Assembly: GCA_036245525.1 (NCBI GenBank)
Contig: BTPG01000004.1
Span: 233,681,864 to 233,745,863, forward strand
Reading direction: 5' to 3'
DNA length: 64,000 nucleotides
From: Semisulcospira habei
Lineage: Eukaryota > Mollusca > Gastropoda > Semisulcospiridae
Shown here: one piece after another, positions 18,653 to 29,098 of the stretch
How positions within the stretch are numbered: position 1 is the first letter of the stretch
How the letters are laid out: every line of letters begins with the position of its first letter
Program-made: the position numbers and the translations under genes
Notes under the pieces: generated by a model
The model's input: the letters and a program-made list of their open reading frames with translations, nothing else
Databases searched by the model: none
What the model was told of the DNA's origin: nothing

Positions 18653-18770
18653 GTCCTGTATACGGCCCGTGGGTCTGGTGCCGTGTGTCAAGTGCAGGAC
18701 ATAAGCCGCGTCCTGTGTTCGGCCCGTAGGTCTGGTGCCGTGTGTCAAGTGCAGGACATAAGCCGCGTCC
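18653..18770 (+). repeat. 57-bp tandem duplication
   Basis: Two copies of a unit containing 'ggtctggtgccgtgtgtcaa' and 'gtgcaggacataagccgcgt'. Confidence 0.9.
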
Positions 18771-18970
18771 TTGTTCCTCGCGCTGCCGCTCACACTGTGT
18801 TCCGGGTGGACGAACGGAGAGGAGCAGACAACAAGGTGAAGTGCCAGTCATGAAAAGGTGGGTGTAAACAGTGTGATTTTACAAAGGGGGTTATTTATGT
18901 ATTCATTTATTGTTGTAATGACGTTTAGGAAATTGTTTGTGTGCTGTTAGGATGTCTTCATGTTACTTGT

Positions 18971-19080
18971 TTAACCCTTTGGGTGTCGGTAGAGATTTGG
19001 TCCACGTGATTCCTGCAGCACCCTAACCCTATCAGCAGCAATCACCTCCAGCAAAATGTCTCCCACACCCAAAGGATTAA
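18971..19080. mobile_element. TTAA-flanked hairpin MITE, 110 bp
   Basis: Begins 'ttaaccctttgggtgtcggt' and ends 'cacacccaaaggattaa', so the ends are inverted repeats inside TTAA. Internal 'gattcctgcagcac' and 'agcagcaatcacctccagca' also pair partly. Related to the trimer at 55160-55443. Confidence 0.75.
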
Positions 19081-19231
19081 AACAATAACATTTATGACAC
19101 TTTATAGACAAAGGGTGTGTGGGTGGGGGAATACATTTATGTTCTGCCCGAATAAACAACTTTCTCGATCAGTTCACGTAAATTTAACCAGAAATAAGCT
19201 GCACAAGCAACAGACTCCCGGGCAGGCAATC

Positions 19232-19337
19232 TATCTATATCTATCTAATCTATCTAATCTAATCTAATCTATCTATCTATCTATCTATTCTTATCTATTC
19301 TATTCTAATCTATTCTAATATATCCTAATCTATCCTA

Positions 19338-19377
<40 letters not shown>

Positions 19378-19637
19378 CCCGTAGTCTTGCCGACTGTTGG
19401 GGCACCACTGATGACTTGGCAACCAGCTCCCTCCATTCCTCTCTGTTCTCTGCCATTCGCAGCGTATCGCCCAGCTTCAGTCCTGTCCACTCTGAGATAT
19501 TGTCCTCCCATCTTTTCCTCTGTCTTCCTCTCCTTCGTCCTCCTTGCACAGTGCCTTGCAGGATTGTCTTGGCAAGCCCTGCTGAACGCGTGACATGCCC
19601 ATACCACTTCAGTTTGCGTTTTTTAACAATGGCTAAT
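19232..19637 (-). mobile_element. RTE-like LINE 3' end with (GATA)n tail
   Basis: Minus-strand frame 19651-19364 encodes the C-terminal tail of an RTE-like reverse transcriptase protein (Leu-Lys-Trp-Tyr-Gly-His-Val; Gly-Arg-Arg-Arg-Gly-Arg-Gln-Arg-Lys; Glu-Trp-Thr-Gly). It is followed downstream (minus sense) by a (gata)n tail at 19232-19378. A short direct repeat 'aggcaatc' at 19224-19231 and 19638-19645 marks the likely target duplication. The copy is only ~400 bp, strongly 5'-truncated. Confidence 0.85.
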
Positions 19638-19728
19638 AGGCAATCATACATAACATTTTAATACAAAACACTAAACTAACAATGTCTTGATATTCAGAAG
19701 TGTAAGTGAACCTCTACCCTGCCAGGAC

Positions 19729-19908
19729 GGGTATCTGGGTTATGAGAGCTGCGTTTACTGGACGGCCAAAAGCCAAATCGTCCGAATCGCGTATCTGGGT
19801 TATGAGAGCTGCGTTTACTGGACGGCCAAAAGCCAAATCGTCCGAATCGCGTATCTGGGTTATGAAAGCTGGGTCTACTGGACGGCCAAAAGCCAACACT
19901 GTGCGAGG
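19729..19908 (+). repeat. Minisatellite, 60-bp unit, 3 copies
   Basis: Unit 'tatctgggttatgagagctg' plus 'gacggccaaaagcc'. Two units are identical and the third is slightly diverged. The downstream flank contains one arm of the hairpin MITE ('gaggcatagatcctcaagag' at about 19937). Confidence 0.92.
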
Positions 19909-19959
19909 CGCATGGACGCGAACTGGTCTCAGGACGAGGCATAGATCCTCAAGAGCACC

Positions 19960-20824
19960 TGCAGTCACAGATCGTGTTCAGGTGCTTTTGGCATTGAGGG
20001 GGTTACAAACTGGACATCAAGAATCAATTGTTGCTGAGAGAAAAAAGGAAAAGACCACAGCCATTGCCTGACTGGAGAAAAAAAAAGGCACACATTTCGA
20101 CCCTTTGAAGTGTCTGGGTTGGAAGGGGGAGGGGGGAGCAGGGAGGGGAAGGGGACATAGGGGGGGGGGGAGAGGAGAGGAGGGGGGAGGCTGGTGCGGG
20201 TGGGGTGTTTACACGGCCCAATAACTGGCCAAACGCATTGTTAGCAGGCAAGCGCATTGAGGTCATGAATGTATCTTCACCTAAAGTCACCTGTAACCTT
20301 CAGTTCTGCTTATGTTCCCCCCCCCCCCCCCCCTTACCATTCATCTCTTCCCATTCCTAACACACGCCGGCCCCGCGTCACACGCTTCTGCCACGATAGG
20401 CACTACCCACAAGCACTTCGCGCGAGAATGATCGATCTAATTAGCTTACTGGTAGTGCCTGTACAGACGCCAACCTAATCAGGCCCTCCATTTCAACTAA
20501 ATAGCTCGACGCGTCTCTAAACTGGTCTGAAGGTGAAGAAAAACAGAGTCCGTGTCAACGTCTGCGGCTGTGAACATGAGAGACATGTCTTTGTCCGCCA
20601 CGTAGTCCCCGATGACTTTGTGCCAGTGGGACATTAAACTGGATATAACTAACTAACTTTGTCCGCCGGTGTGTTGTGCACTGGGACAGCTGTGTATAAT
20701 GGCGGCGATGTCTGTTACCACAATGCGTGTGGATTAGGCTCGCCACGGGCTGCCTCCAACATTCGCCTTGAAAATTGCACGTCTCACAGAGCTCCTGGAT
20801 AAAACACTTCTTTTTTACATCAAT
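19960..20824. other. Intergenic, no gene seen
   Basis: Contains G and C runs (about 20161 and 20318) and a possible SINE tail 'gtgggacattaaactggata' with (aact)n near 20640. No supported coding frame. Confidence 0.6.
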
Positions 20825-20895
20825 GTGTGTGCTGGTCTGGTTTGGGAGCCGTAATGCCGTAGGCCGTAAGGTCCCAAATCACAGACCAGCACACA
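20825..20895. mobile_element. Hairpin, 71 bp
   Basis: Left arm 'tgtgtgctggtctg' and right arm 'cagaccagcacaca' are perfect complements. The next bases 'tttggga' and 'tcccaaa' also pair. The loop contains 'gccgtaatgccgtaggcc', itself partly palindromic. Confidence 0.85.
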
Positions 20896-21132
20896 TTTTC
20901 TGACCAACGAGATTGTCGAGTGACGTTGCGCTAGGTTCGCTCCATTTCGAACACGTGACGCGTTGAAAACCCCGCCGCAGAAGGTATCCACGGGGCTCAT
21001 GGTGTGAGACTGAGGTACTTAGCGGGCAAAAGACACTCGGACGGAAGTCTACTGCTGCTGCTGGACCACGCCACAGCGCAACTGCGACTCCCAGCTGCGG
21101 GCTTTATAGGCCTGAGGAACTGTTGCGTGTGT

Positions 21133-21300
21133 GGGGTAGCTGGGGAACTGGGTGGCTCCGGGACTGTAACAACGTTCGACTCTCCTCCGAAAGGTCACGG
21201 GTTCAAACCCGGCTGAGGTCAAAATGTGTTCAGAGTCTTCGGTGCCTCGTCTTTGAAATCACCTTCGTGGTGGACAAAAGCCCTAACCGTCACTCGTTAT
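21133..21300 (+). mobile_element. tRNA-derived SINE (family 2), copy 1
   Basis: The head resembles a tRNA: A-box-like 'tagctggggaactggg' and B-box 'ggttcaaaccc' at 21200-21210 with pairing flanks. The body 'atcaccttcgtggtggacaa' plus 'aagcccta' matches the SINE at 57690 ('ttcacctttgttggggacaa'). Not a functional tRNA: spacing and arms do not fold into a clean cloverleaf. Confidence 0.65.
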
Positions 21301-22160
21301 CGTATTGGCGATCTAGCGTGTTCGGTTGACAGTGGGGTCATACGATAGCGTCTGTAGGGAGTCGAGCGTGGTTTGGTCACATTCCGTGACAGCGGAGACA
21401 CCCTGCGCCAAAGGGGAGTTTGCAGACTGACGTGAGGCGCCTGTTTATGGCCGGATTGTCACGTCACGCTGTCTGACTCTCGCGACACGTCACGCCATCC
21501 GTCCATTGTCTGTCTTGGCACGGGACTCGGGGCCCAGGCCGAATGCACGAACCGTATTAACCACCATAACCACTTCCGTGCCAACTGACGCTGACGGTAT
21601 CATCCTGCAATCTTCCTTGATTCAACGCTGAAACCCCGAGATGGCTCGGGAACATGGATTCAAAGTGGTGTCAGCAAGAGGCACAGATTGCGGGGGCTCA
21701 TGAGGATCTATACCTCTTGCAGTTGGGCGGTATTCAAATTTTCTCGGTGCTAAACGAGTTAAAGGGCCTCTGACGCCCAAATGTGAGTGTGTACAAACTT
21801 GCGTGTGAGAGGACCTTTAAACTATTTTAAACGGTCAGCTACTCTATCTTTAACAATTTCACCTTGCAAAATTAATGTGGGGGGGGGGGGGGATTTTTAA
21901 ATTTAAAAAAATATTGAAAGAGATGTAGATCATAAAATGTTTCGGAAGCTAAAATTCTGCCTTACAAAGCCCGGGGTTGTAGAGGTGTGCCCTGCATCAC
22001 CAAAGTCTTTTCTGACCTTTGTTATAAGGGCCATGCGAGCAGCCACCCGTAACGGATGGGGTAGTTACCTCCCTTTTGCGCATGGAGGAACTCTCCAATG
22101 TTGCTAAGCGCTTGTTCCATAGCATATCTGTTGAAAGGTCCGCCTGGTAAATCAAAGTGG
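21301..22160. other. Intergenic with one hairpin MITE relic
   Basis: At 21673-21720, 'gcaagaggcacagattgcgg' with 'gatctatacctcttgc' is a member of the hairpin family, followed by 'gagttaaa' (a TTAA). There is a G run near 21881. No gene. Confidence 0.65.
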
Positions 22161-22186
22161 CACAGCTGCTTACTTACTTACGCCCA

Positions 22187-23926
22187 TCACCCCCCCCCCC
22201 CCCACCCTCCCCTGGGGCATAGGCCGCCGACAAGGTCCCTCCAGCCGGCTCTGTCCTGGGCGAGTCTCTCCAGCTGTCCCCAGGTGTGGCCCATCTTCTT
22301 GGCATCTGTCTTCAGGTCACGTCGCCAGGTGTTTCGTGGCCGACCTCTCTTCCTTTTTCCCTGTGGGTTCCATCTTAGGGCTTGCTTTGTGGTGTTGGTT
22401 GCTGGCTTGCGTAGTGTGTGACCTATCCATCTCCAGCGGCGTTGTTGAAGCTCCACTTCTGCAGGCTTCTGCTTTGTCCGCTGCCACAATTCCTCGTTGC
22501 TGATTTTGTCCGGCCAGCGTATCCCGAGGAGCCTTCTCAGACTGTTGTTGATGAACGTCTGTATTTTCTTGGTGGTCGACACTGTGGTCCTCCAGGCCTC
22601 TGCTCCATAGAGGAGTACTGGTTTCACATTGGTGTTGAACAGTCGGATCTTGGTGTTGACTGACAGATCTCTTGAAGTCCAGACGTTCTTTAGCTGGAGA
22701 AATGCTGCCCTGGCCTTGCCTATCCTGGTCTTCACGTCAGCATCCGTCCCACCCTTCTTGTCGACTATGCTGCCGAGGTAGGTGAAGCTCTCCACCTCTT
22801 CTAGCGCCTCGCCTTCCAGTGTGATGGGCGTTCCACTGGCAGCGTTGACTTTCAGCACCTTGCTCTTTCCACGGTGGATGTTCAGGCCTAGCCTTGCGGA
22901 GTTCACTGCCACTGCGTCTGTCTTTTCTTGCATCTTTTGTTGGGTGTGCGAGAGCAGGGCTAGGTCATCTGCAAAGTCCAGGTCGTCCAGTTGGGTCCAA
23001 AGTGTCCATTGGATGCCATTTCGCTTCTGTGCTGTGGATGTCGTCATGACCCAGTCGATGGCCAGAAGGAACAGGAACGGTGACAGCAAACACCCCTGTC
23101 TCACCCCTGTCCGGACTTGGAAGGCGTGGGTGAGCTGGTTTCCACAGATCACTCTGCAGGTCAGTCCCTCGTAGGAGTTCCTGATGATGTTGGTGAGCTT
23201 TTCAGGTACTCCATAGTGTCTCAGCAACTTCCACAAGGTGGCTCTGTTGACGCTGTCGAAGGCCTTCTCGTAATCAAGGAAGTTGATGTAGATGGACGAG
23301 TTCCACTCTAGCGACTGTTCCAGGATGATTCGCAGCGTGGCGATCTGGTCAGTGCATGATCGGTCCTTGCGAAAGCCCGCCTGTTGATCTCGAAGTTGGG
23401 GGTCCACTGTGTCCTTCATCCTGTTGAGTAGGATCCTGCTGAAGACTTTGCCTGGGACAGACAGTAGGGTGATTCCTCTATAGTTGGCACAGTTGCTGAG
23501 GTCTCCATTTTTTGGCAGCTTGACCAGGTAACCCTCCTTCCACTCTGCTGGTACTTGTTCTCTCTGCCAGATTTTCCTGAAGAGGGGGTGGAGCATCTCG
23601 ATTATGGTTTCAGTATCCGCCTTTAGAGCTTCTGCCGGTATACTGTCGGGTCCGGCTGCCTTGCCCGACTTGAGCTGTTTGATGGCTTTCCGGATCTCCT
23701 CCTTGGTGGGCTCGCTACAGTCTATCGGCAAGTCTCTCTCGGCTACCTGAATGTCTGGTGGGTCTTGTGGAGCTGGTCTATTTAAGAGCTCCTCAAAGTG
23801 CTCCTTCCATCTGTTCTTCTGTCCCTCCTCTCCTTGGATGGCTCTTCCCTGTTTATCCTTTACTGGCCTCTCTGGCTTGGCAAACTTCCCTGAAAGCTTT
23901 TTTGTGGTGTTGTAGAGCTCTCTCAT
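22187..23926 (-). CDS. RTE-like LINE protein, reverse transcriptase half
   Basis: 579 residues. Blocks in order: [46 protein letters not shown] (catalytic FADD), then the thumb and a basic C-terminal tail with Trp-Ile-Gly-His and Gly-Lys-Arg-Lys-Arg-Gly-Arg-Pro. No internal stops. It overlaps the endonuclease frame by 4 bases in a different phase, the result of a frameshift rather than a designed overlap. Confidence 0.93.
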   Translation of the reverse strand: MRELYNTTKKLSGKFAKPERPVKDKQGRAIQGEEGQKNRWKEHFEELLNRPAPQDPPDIQVAERDLPIDCSEPTKEEIRKAIKQLKSGKAAGPDSIPAEALKADTETIIEMLHPLFRKIWQREQVPAEWKEGYLVKLPKNGDLSNCANYRGITLLSVPGKVFSRILLNRMKDTVDPQLRDQQAGFRKDRSCTDQIATLRIILEQSLEWNSSIYINFLDYEKAFDSVNRATLWKLLRHYGVPEKLTNIIRNSYEGLTCRVICGNQLTHAFQVRTGVRQGCLLSPFLFLLAIDWVMTTSTAQKRNGIQWTLWTQLDDLDFADDLALLSHTQQKMQEKTDAVAVNSARLGLNIHRGKSKVLKVNAASGTPITLEGEALEEVESFTYLGSIVDKKGGTDADVKTRIGKARAAFLQLKNVWTSRDLSVNTKIRLFNTNVKPVLLYGAEAWRTTVSTTKKIQTFINNSLRRLLGIRWPDKISNEELWQRTKQKPAEVELQQRRWRWIGHTLRKPATNTTKQALRWNPQGKRKRGRPRNTWRRDLKTDAKKMGHTWGQLERLAQDRAGWRDLVGGLCPRGGWGGGG

Positions 23927-25227
23927 GTTTCCATGTCGGGCTGCCTCCTCTCTTCTTGTGCCAGTGACTCTACAAAATTTCTCTTGTCTGCCTTGATGCT
24001 ATTCTTTACTATTTTGTTGGCTATTGTGTATGCCTCCTGAGCGCGGGCCTTCTCTGTTCTTGTGCGGCTGTTGTTTACTTTTGCTTTCTTCTTCTTTCTA
24101 TCTACTACTTTCTCGAGTGTCATTGGTGTTATCCACTCTTTGTGAGTGTGCTTCCTGTATCCCAACACCTCCTTGCATGCTGCAGTTACTGCGTCTCTCA
24201 CCCCTCTCCACTGCTCGTCAATGGTTCCTTCGTCCAGAAGCTCTTGGAGAACCTGGAACCTGTTGGAGAGGGCGAGTCTGTACTCCTCATGCTTGCCTGA
24301 ATCTTTCAGCAGCGTAGTGTTGAACCTCTGGCGCTGACAGGTCTCGCCGGTCCAGTTCCTCTTCAGCTTCAGTTTCATTCTGGCAACAACCAGGTGGTGG
24401 TCTGAAGCAACGTCGGCTCCTCTCTTCGCTCGGACGTCCTGGAGAGATCTTCGGAACCTTCTCGAGATGCACACGTGGTCGATCTGATTCTCGGTTAAAT
24501 GGTCCGGTGATACCCATGTCGCCTTGTGGATGCGCTTGTGCGGGAAGACTGTGCCGCCTATGACAAGGTTGCTTATGGCGCATAGGTCTGCAAATCTCTC
24601 TCCGTTATCGTTCATTACTCCCAAACCCTGCTGCCCCATAACCTCCTCGAAGCCCCTGTTATCGCTGCCGACCTTGGCGTTGAAATCGCCCATGATGATG
24701 TTGAAATCTCTTCTAGAGAGGGTTCCAACAATGGTCTGCAGTCTATTATAAAACTGGTCTTTGGTCTCGTCATCGCTGTCGTTGGTTGGGGCATAGCACT
24801 GGATGATGTTCATGCTAATCCTCTTCTGCTGTGTTCTGAACGAGGCTGTGATGATGCGTGGGCCATGGGCTTCCCACCCGATGAGAGCACTCTGCGCAGT
24901 TTTGAAGAGCATGAGAGCCACTCCCTCTGTGTGTGGTGCATTGTCCTCCTCATGGCCGGAAAACAGCAGCCTCTCTCCTGTGGTCAGTCTCTTCTGTCCG
25001 CTGCCCGTCCATCTGGCCTCACTGATGCCAAGGACGTCGAGACGGTAGTTCCTCATCTCCACTGCCACCTGAGCTGTTTTCCCTGCTTCGTACATGGTCT
25101 TCACATTCCATGTTCCGATGTTGATGGTTGCCCTGGTCGAAAGGATGGTAGTCTGCTGAGTGGCTTCCTTTCGGCTTTCACCACCCCGCGTCATAAATCC
25201 TCCAGCTGAAGGTCCATCCTCTCCCAA
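23923..25227 (-). CDS. RTE-like LINE protein, endonuclease half
   Basis: The 434-residue frame from ATG 25227 shows a complete APE-type endonuclease: Ile-Gly-Thr-Trp-Asn-Val-Lys-Thr (residues ~37-44), Leu-Gly-Ile-Ser-Glu-Ala-Arg-Trp (catalytic Glu), [15 protein letters not shown] (catalytic Asp/Asn), Asn-Gln-Ile-Asp-His-Val-Cys-Ile, and Ala-Ser-Asp-His-His-Leu-Val (catalytic Asp/His). All catalytic residues are present. The frame ends just after Ala-Gln-Glu-Glu because of an indel near 23940; the reverse transcriptase follows at once in the next phase. In an active element the two form one protein of about 1000 residues. Confidence 0.93.
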   Translation of the reverse strand: MGEDGPSAGGFMTRGGESRKEATQQTTILSTRATINIGTWNVKTMYEAGKTAQVAVEMRNYRLDVLGISEARWTGSGQKRLTTGERLLFSGHEEDNAPHTEGVALMLFKTAQSALIGWEAHGPRIITASFRTQQKRISMNIIQCYAPTNDSDDETKDQFYNRLQTIVGTLSRRDFNIIMGDFNAKVGSDNRGFEEVMGQQGLGVMNDNGERFADLCAISNLVIGGTVFPHKRIHKATWVSPDHLTENQIDHVCISRRFRRSLQDVRAKRGADVASDHHLVVARMKLKLKRNWTGETCQRQRFNTTLLKDSGKHEEYRLALSNRFQVLQELLDEGTIDEQWRGVRDAVTAACKEVLGYRKHTHKEWITPMTLEKVVDRKKKKAKVNNSRTRTEKARAQEAYTIANKIVKNSIKADKRNFVESLAQEERRQPDMET

Positions 25228-25360
25228 GGCCGAGTCAGTTGTTGGTTTTCTTGTTGGCGTTTCTGTAGCAATGTGTGTTTTTATGGGGTGGGGCAGCTGA
25301 CCCCACGCCCAACCCTCCTCCTTTCACATCCGGGCTTGGGACCGGCCATGGCGGAGTTGA

Positions 25361-25680
25361 CACAGCTGCAGTGCGCCTGAATTGATCAGTGTTCAGGTCG
25401 TACGCCATAGGCAATAGATTTCCCTGTCCCCCATAACCCGCCCGTCAGGGCCGTCCATTATCACTTCGGTGCTGTGGACGTTAAACCCCGAACTAACCAA
25501 CCAACCATCCAATGTTGATAAGGAGAGAAGAGCGAAAACGGATTTCATTTTAGGATATTCAAACTTCATAACCGAACAAACGTCAGTCCATTTGTACACC
25601 ATTCTGTTAAGATAGTTCTTTTGTGCACCATCAAATCAGGACAAACGAAGAAAATAATATTAAGGAGATATTAGGGACGG
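25361..25680. other. Flank with a SINE-like tail
   Basis: 'gtgctgtggacgttaaaccc' followed by (aacc)n at about 25470-25505 looks like the 3' end of another SINE/LINE family. No gene. Confidence 0.5.
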
Positions 25681-25681
25681 C

Positions 25682-25925
25682 TTACCTGTATCGCCTGCAC
25701 AATGTCGCTTGTATCGCCTGCACAATGTCGCTTGTATCGCCTGCACAATGTCGATGTCGCGTGTATCGCCTGCACAATGTCGCGTGTATCGCCTGCACAA
25801 TGTCGCTTGTATCGCCTGTACAATGTCGCGTGTATCGCCTGCACAATGTCGCGTGTATCGCCTGCACAATGTCGCTTGTATCGCCTGTACAATGTCACGT
25901 GTATCGCCTGCACAATGTCGCTTTA
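25682..25925 (+). repeat. Minisatellite, 23-bp unit, about 10 copies
   Basis: Unit 'tgtatcgcctgcacaatgtc' plus 'gct' or 'gcg'. One unit has a 6-base insertion. Confidence 0.95.
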
Positions 25926-26077
25926 ACGATCACCATCACACCAGACAGCACACAAGACGTGTCAGCAGTGCGTGTTTAACGCTGTCTACAGATAAACAAT
26001 ACTCAACACAATGTACATGTCTCAGCACTGCGTGTTTTGAGCACTACTGTTGAGCCTGTCTGGTGCAGTGTTCATCA

Positions 26078-26314
26078 TTAACCCCTTCACTGCCAGTGGC
26101 CGCAGATTGTGTGTCTGACGTCATCGTAAATTCAACGTCACAGATCGCTTGCGCCGTTAGAGGCACACGGACACAACGTGGGTTCAGCAGGAGACATGGA
26201 TCCTCATCAGCCCCCGCTACTGCAGTAAGTTAGTGCCACTGCAGGGGGCTCATGAGGATCTATGCCTCTTGCATTTAGGTGGTGTTTGGTTGTTCTCAAC
26301 AGACAAGCGGTTAA
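26078..26314. mobile_element. TTAA-flanked hairpin MITE, 237 bp (best copy)
   Basis: Begins 'ttaaccccttcactgccagt' and ends 'gacaagcggttaa', with TTAA at both ends. The central hairpin pairs 'gagacatggatcctcatcag' plus 'ccccc' with 'gggggctcatgaggatctat' plus 'gcctcttgc'. The same central hairpin recurs at least ten times in the window (4912, 21673, 26551, 26702, 31694, 38503, 41009 and half-arms at 16590, 19937, 40900). Confidence 0.82.
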
Positions 26315-26550
26315 ATTGATCGCCTCAGGCAGGAACCGTGCCACAAAGTGGTGAGTGTGACGTGACCTTTTCTGTCCAAGAACTAGTGACCGACATTTGC
26401 TAATAAACTCCGGGCTCTACACCTTAATCCGCGATGATCCCATAATCCGCTGAGTGTCTGTTATTTCGGGCCCGGAACTCACAGCCTGAACCACCCCATA
26501 GCCTTCTCCGCTCGAGGAACAGATGTTAACGTGCGTAAGTTGCCAGCACG

Positions 26551-26610
26551 CGGCATAGATTCTCATGAGCCCCTACAGTCTCAGCGACTTATAACAATCT
26601 ATGCTCTTGC
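26551..26610. mobile_element. Hairpin MITE core, diverged copy
   Basis: 'cggcatagattctcatgagc' pairs imperfectly with 'caatctatgctcttgc'. Confidence 0.6.
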
Positions 26611-26701
26611 AGACGAGAACTGGCCGAGCCTGATTGAAATACAAGACGACTTCTTTCACAGACCACGAAGGACACGTGTACATCTACCTCCGTCAGACAA
26701 A

Positions 26702-26766
26702 CAAGAGGCACAGATCCTCATGAGTCCCTATAGCTGCAAAGGCTCATGAGGATCTATGCCTCTTGC
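26702..26766. mobile_element. Hairpin MITE core
   Basis: Left arm 'caagaggcacagatcctcat', right arm 'atgaggatctatgcctcttg'; nearly perfect arms of about 25 bases around 'ccctatagctgcaaagg'. Confidence 0.85.
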
Positions 26767-27217
26767 GAATGGAACTGCCAATGGATGTTACAGACGACAC
26801 TGTCTGTTAGTGTCACCGCAATCCTTTGTTACTAGCTGTTACTAGCGACACAGCACCGTCACACAGGGTGGCTCTAACACGCGTTATTTGTCCCTGACCG
26901 TCATGGAGATATAACGTATAGACGCTGAGAGCACGTCAGGGGCACATAACTCGTGCATTTCCTGGCCCCGTGGTAGAACTAGAGGGGTAACCTGATGGAA
27001 CGATTGAGTGCAGACTGAGGGACCCGCTAGTTCACTGTGTACACTGCTAGAGATAAACCATTGGCTGCGCGCTGTGAGGAGAGTTCACTTGTTTCACAGT
27101 CACTACTTGTGTACACTGCTGGAGAAAAACCATTGGCTGCGCGGTGCGAGGACGAGGTGAGGACAGTTCACTTGCTTCCCAGTCAATACTTATGGAAAAT
27201 GGTGACCTGTAACCAGC
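26767..27217. other. Intergenic, no gene seen
   Basis: Contains an approximate ~75-bp duplication (both copies include 'aaaccattggctgcgcg', about 27056 and 27128). No supported frame. Confidence 0.6.
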
Positions 27218-27540
27218 AAGCCTGTTTCTATTTCCGGTATGACCTGTTCAATGTTTGGTATACAAGCCTGTTTCTATTTCCGGTATGACCTGTTCAATGT
27301 TTGGTATACAAGCCTGCTTCTATTTCCGGTATGACCTGTTCAATGTTTGGTATACAAGCCTGTTTCTATTTCCGGTATGACCTGTTCAATGTTTGGTATA
27401 CAAGCCTGTTTCTATTTCCGGTATGACCTGTTCAATGTTTGGTATACAAGCCTGTTTCTATTTCCGGTATGACCTGTTCAATGTTTGGTATACAAGCCTG
27501 TTTCTATTTCCGGTATGACCTGTTCAATGTTTGGTATACA
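27218..27540 (+). repeat. Minisatellite, 46-bp unit, 7 copies
   Basis: Unit 'aagcctgtttctatttccgg' plus 'tatgacctgttcaatgtttg'. The copies are almost identical, suggesting recent expansion or homogenisation. Confidence 0.97.
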
Positions 27541-27591
27541 ACACAACCTGTTTTGAGAGACTTCCCTTTAGAGCGATCGTCTGTCATGAAA

Positions 27592-27925
27592 GACCGTCAT
27601 GTAGGGGTTGTGGCTGTGGTCATCTTAATGACGTTAATGACTTTAACCATGTAGGGGCTGTGGCTGTCACCCTAATGACTTTAACCATGTAGGGGCTGTG
27701 GCTGTCACCCTAATGACTTTAACCATGTAGGGGCTGTGGCTGTCACCTTAATGACTTTAACCATGTAGGGGCTGTGGCTGTGGTCACCCTAATGACTTTA
27801 ACCATGTAGGGGCTGTGGCTGTGGTCACCCTAATGACATTAACCATGTAGGGGCTGTGGCTGTGGTCACCCTAATGACTTTAACCATGTAGGGGCTGTGG
27901 CTGTCACCCTAATGACTTTAACTCA
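27592..27925 (+). repeat. Minisatellite, 38/41-bp units, about 8 copies
   Basis: Unit 'catgtaggggctgtggctgt' plus 'caccctaatgactttaac', with an optional 3-base insertion 'ggt'. It directly abuts the TTAA of the next MITE. Confidence 0.93.
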
Positions 27926-28236
27926 TTCAACCCTGACACACTACAGCAGCAGATGGATCGACCATGATAATTCAAAGGTTCCACTCCCACTCTTTATTTG
28001 TAAAGCACTTAGAGCTTATTTAAGGATAAGCGCTATATAAGTAGCCATTATTATTATTATTATTAGTAGTAGTAGTAGTAGTATTTAATGCCATATTGGC
28101 TTGGCGCCATTATGCGTAAAAGCTAATCTGGCAAGACCCTTAAATATCATGGTCGATCCATCTCCTGCAACTGGTACATGTCGTTAGGTGACACCTCCAC
28201 AATTATGGAAATAAAGCCGGGGGCTAAATGGGTTAA
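27918..28236. mobile_element. TTAA-flanked MITE carrying a LINE 3' tail, 319 bp
   Basis: Ends 'ttaactcattcaaccct' and 'gggggctaaatgggttaa' are inverted. A second, inner pair is 'atggatcgaccatgataatt' and 'atatcatggtcgatccat'. The loop contains 'aagcacttagagcttattta' and 'aagcgctatataagtagcca' with (att)n/(tag)n, the usual 3' end of CR1/L2-like LINEs. A LINE tail therefore probably inserted into the MITE loop. Partial copies of the inner arm are at 48301, 50575, 56151 and 57040. Confidence 0.78.
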
Positions 28237-28248
28237 TGGCAGGTGACA

Positions 28249-28752
28249 TTGTACGACCACTTCTTCCTTGCAATACAGGTGCTTGTGTACGACCACTTCT
28301 TCCTTGCAATACAGGTGCTTGTGTACGACCACTTCTTCCTTGCAATACAGGTGCTTGTGTACGACCACTTCTTCCTTGCAATACAGGTGCTTGTGTACGA
28401 CCACTTCTTCCTTGCAATACAGGTGCTTGTGTACGACCACTTCTTCCTTGCAATACAGGTGCTTGTGTACGACCACTTCTTCCTTGCAATACAGGTGCTT
28501 GTGTACGACCACTTCTTCCTTGCAATACAGGTGCTTGTGTACGACCACTTCTTCCTTGCAATACAGGTGCTTGTGTACGACCACTTCTTCCTTGCAATAC
28601 AGGTGCTTGTGTATGACCACTTCTTCCTTGCAACACAGGTGCTTGTGTACGACCACTTATTCCTTGCAACACAGGTGCTTGTGTACGACCACTTCTTCCT
28701 TGCAATACAGGTGCTTGTGTACGACCACTTCATCTTGCAATACAGGTGCTTG
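28249..28752 (+). repeat. Minisatellite, 36-bp unit, 14 copies
   Basis: Exactly 14 units of 36 bases ('gtacgaccacttcttccttg' plus 'caatacaggtgcttgt'). Because 36 is divisible by three and the unit lacks stops in five phases, long false frames appear on both strands. Variant units cluster near the right end. Confidence 0.98.
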
Positions 28753-29098
28753 CTCAAATGTTTAACCGTCTAACGTGCTACCGAGGGCATGCGTGCGCGC
28801 GAGTGTGCGTACCTGCGTCTGTGCGAGCCAGCGGGCGGTGGTGCGTACTTGAGTGGCCGCGGGCGTGCGTGTGTTTTTAGCTCTAAGCGTCGAAATTAAG
28901 TGCGTGAACTTCGATATTTTTTTTAAAAATATTGTTCTCCTGTACAACCGGTATTTGTCAGTTCGGACCGGTTCATTCTAACCGGTGTCTGTGAAATTCT
29001 GACTGGCTGTTTTACTTTCCGATGATTACTTTTTGTAAAATCAGTAAAATACCAGTTTCAGTTGTCTAGGCAACCACATAATGTGACCACAGTACACT
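28753..29098. other. Intergenic, no gene seen
   Basis: G/T-rich at first ('gtgcgtgtgtttttagctct'), then AT-rich with 'gaccggttcattctaaccgg' (a short palindrome near 28966). No supported frame. Confidence 0.6.

Larger units (their letters stand above)
22170..25360 (-). mobile_element. Full-length RTE-like LINE (family B), 3.19 kb
   Basis: Bounded by a 9-bp direct repeat 'cacagctgc' at 22161-22169 and 25361-25369. On the minus strand it runs 5' region, endonuclease, reverse transcriptase and a (taag)n tail at the left end. A length of about 3.2 kb with one long protein is usual for RTE. Only one frameshift separates the two halves of the coding region, so it inserted recently. A diverged relative is at 30387-31552. 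Confidence 0.93.

Noticed and set aside
21133..21220. Functional tRNA gene
   Set aside because: A B-box and partial A-box exist, but the acceptor and anticodon arms do not pair well. The downstream body is shared with a SINE at 57.7 kb.
25682..25925. Possible CRISPR-like direct repeats
   Set aside because: Units are contiguous without variable spacers, and no cas genes or prokaryotic context exist. All such arrays in the window are minisatellites.
28147..28773. Five long frames of 126-176 codons over the 36-bp array
   Set aside because: The unit length is a multiple of three, so openness is automatic. Both strands and most phases are open at once.
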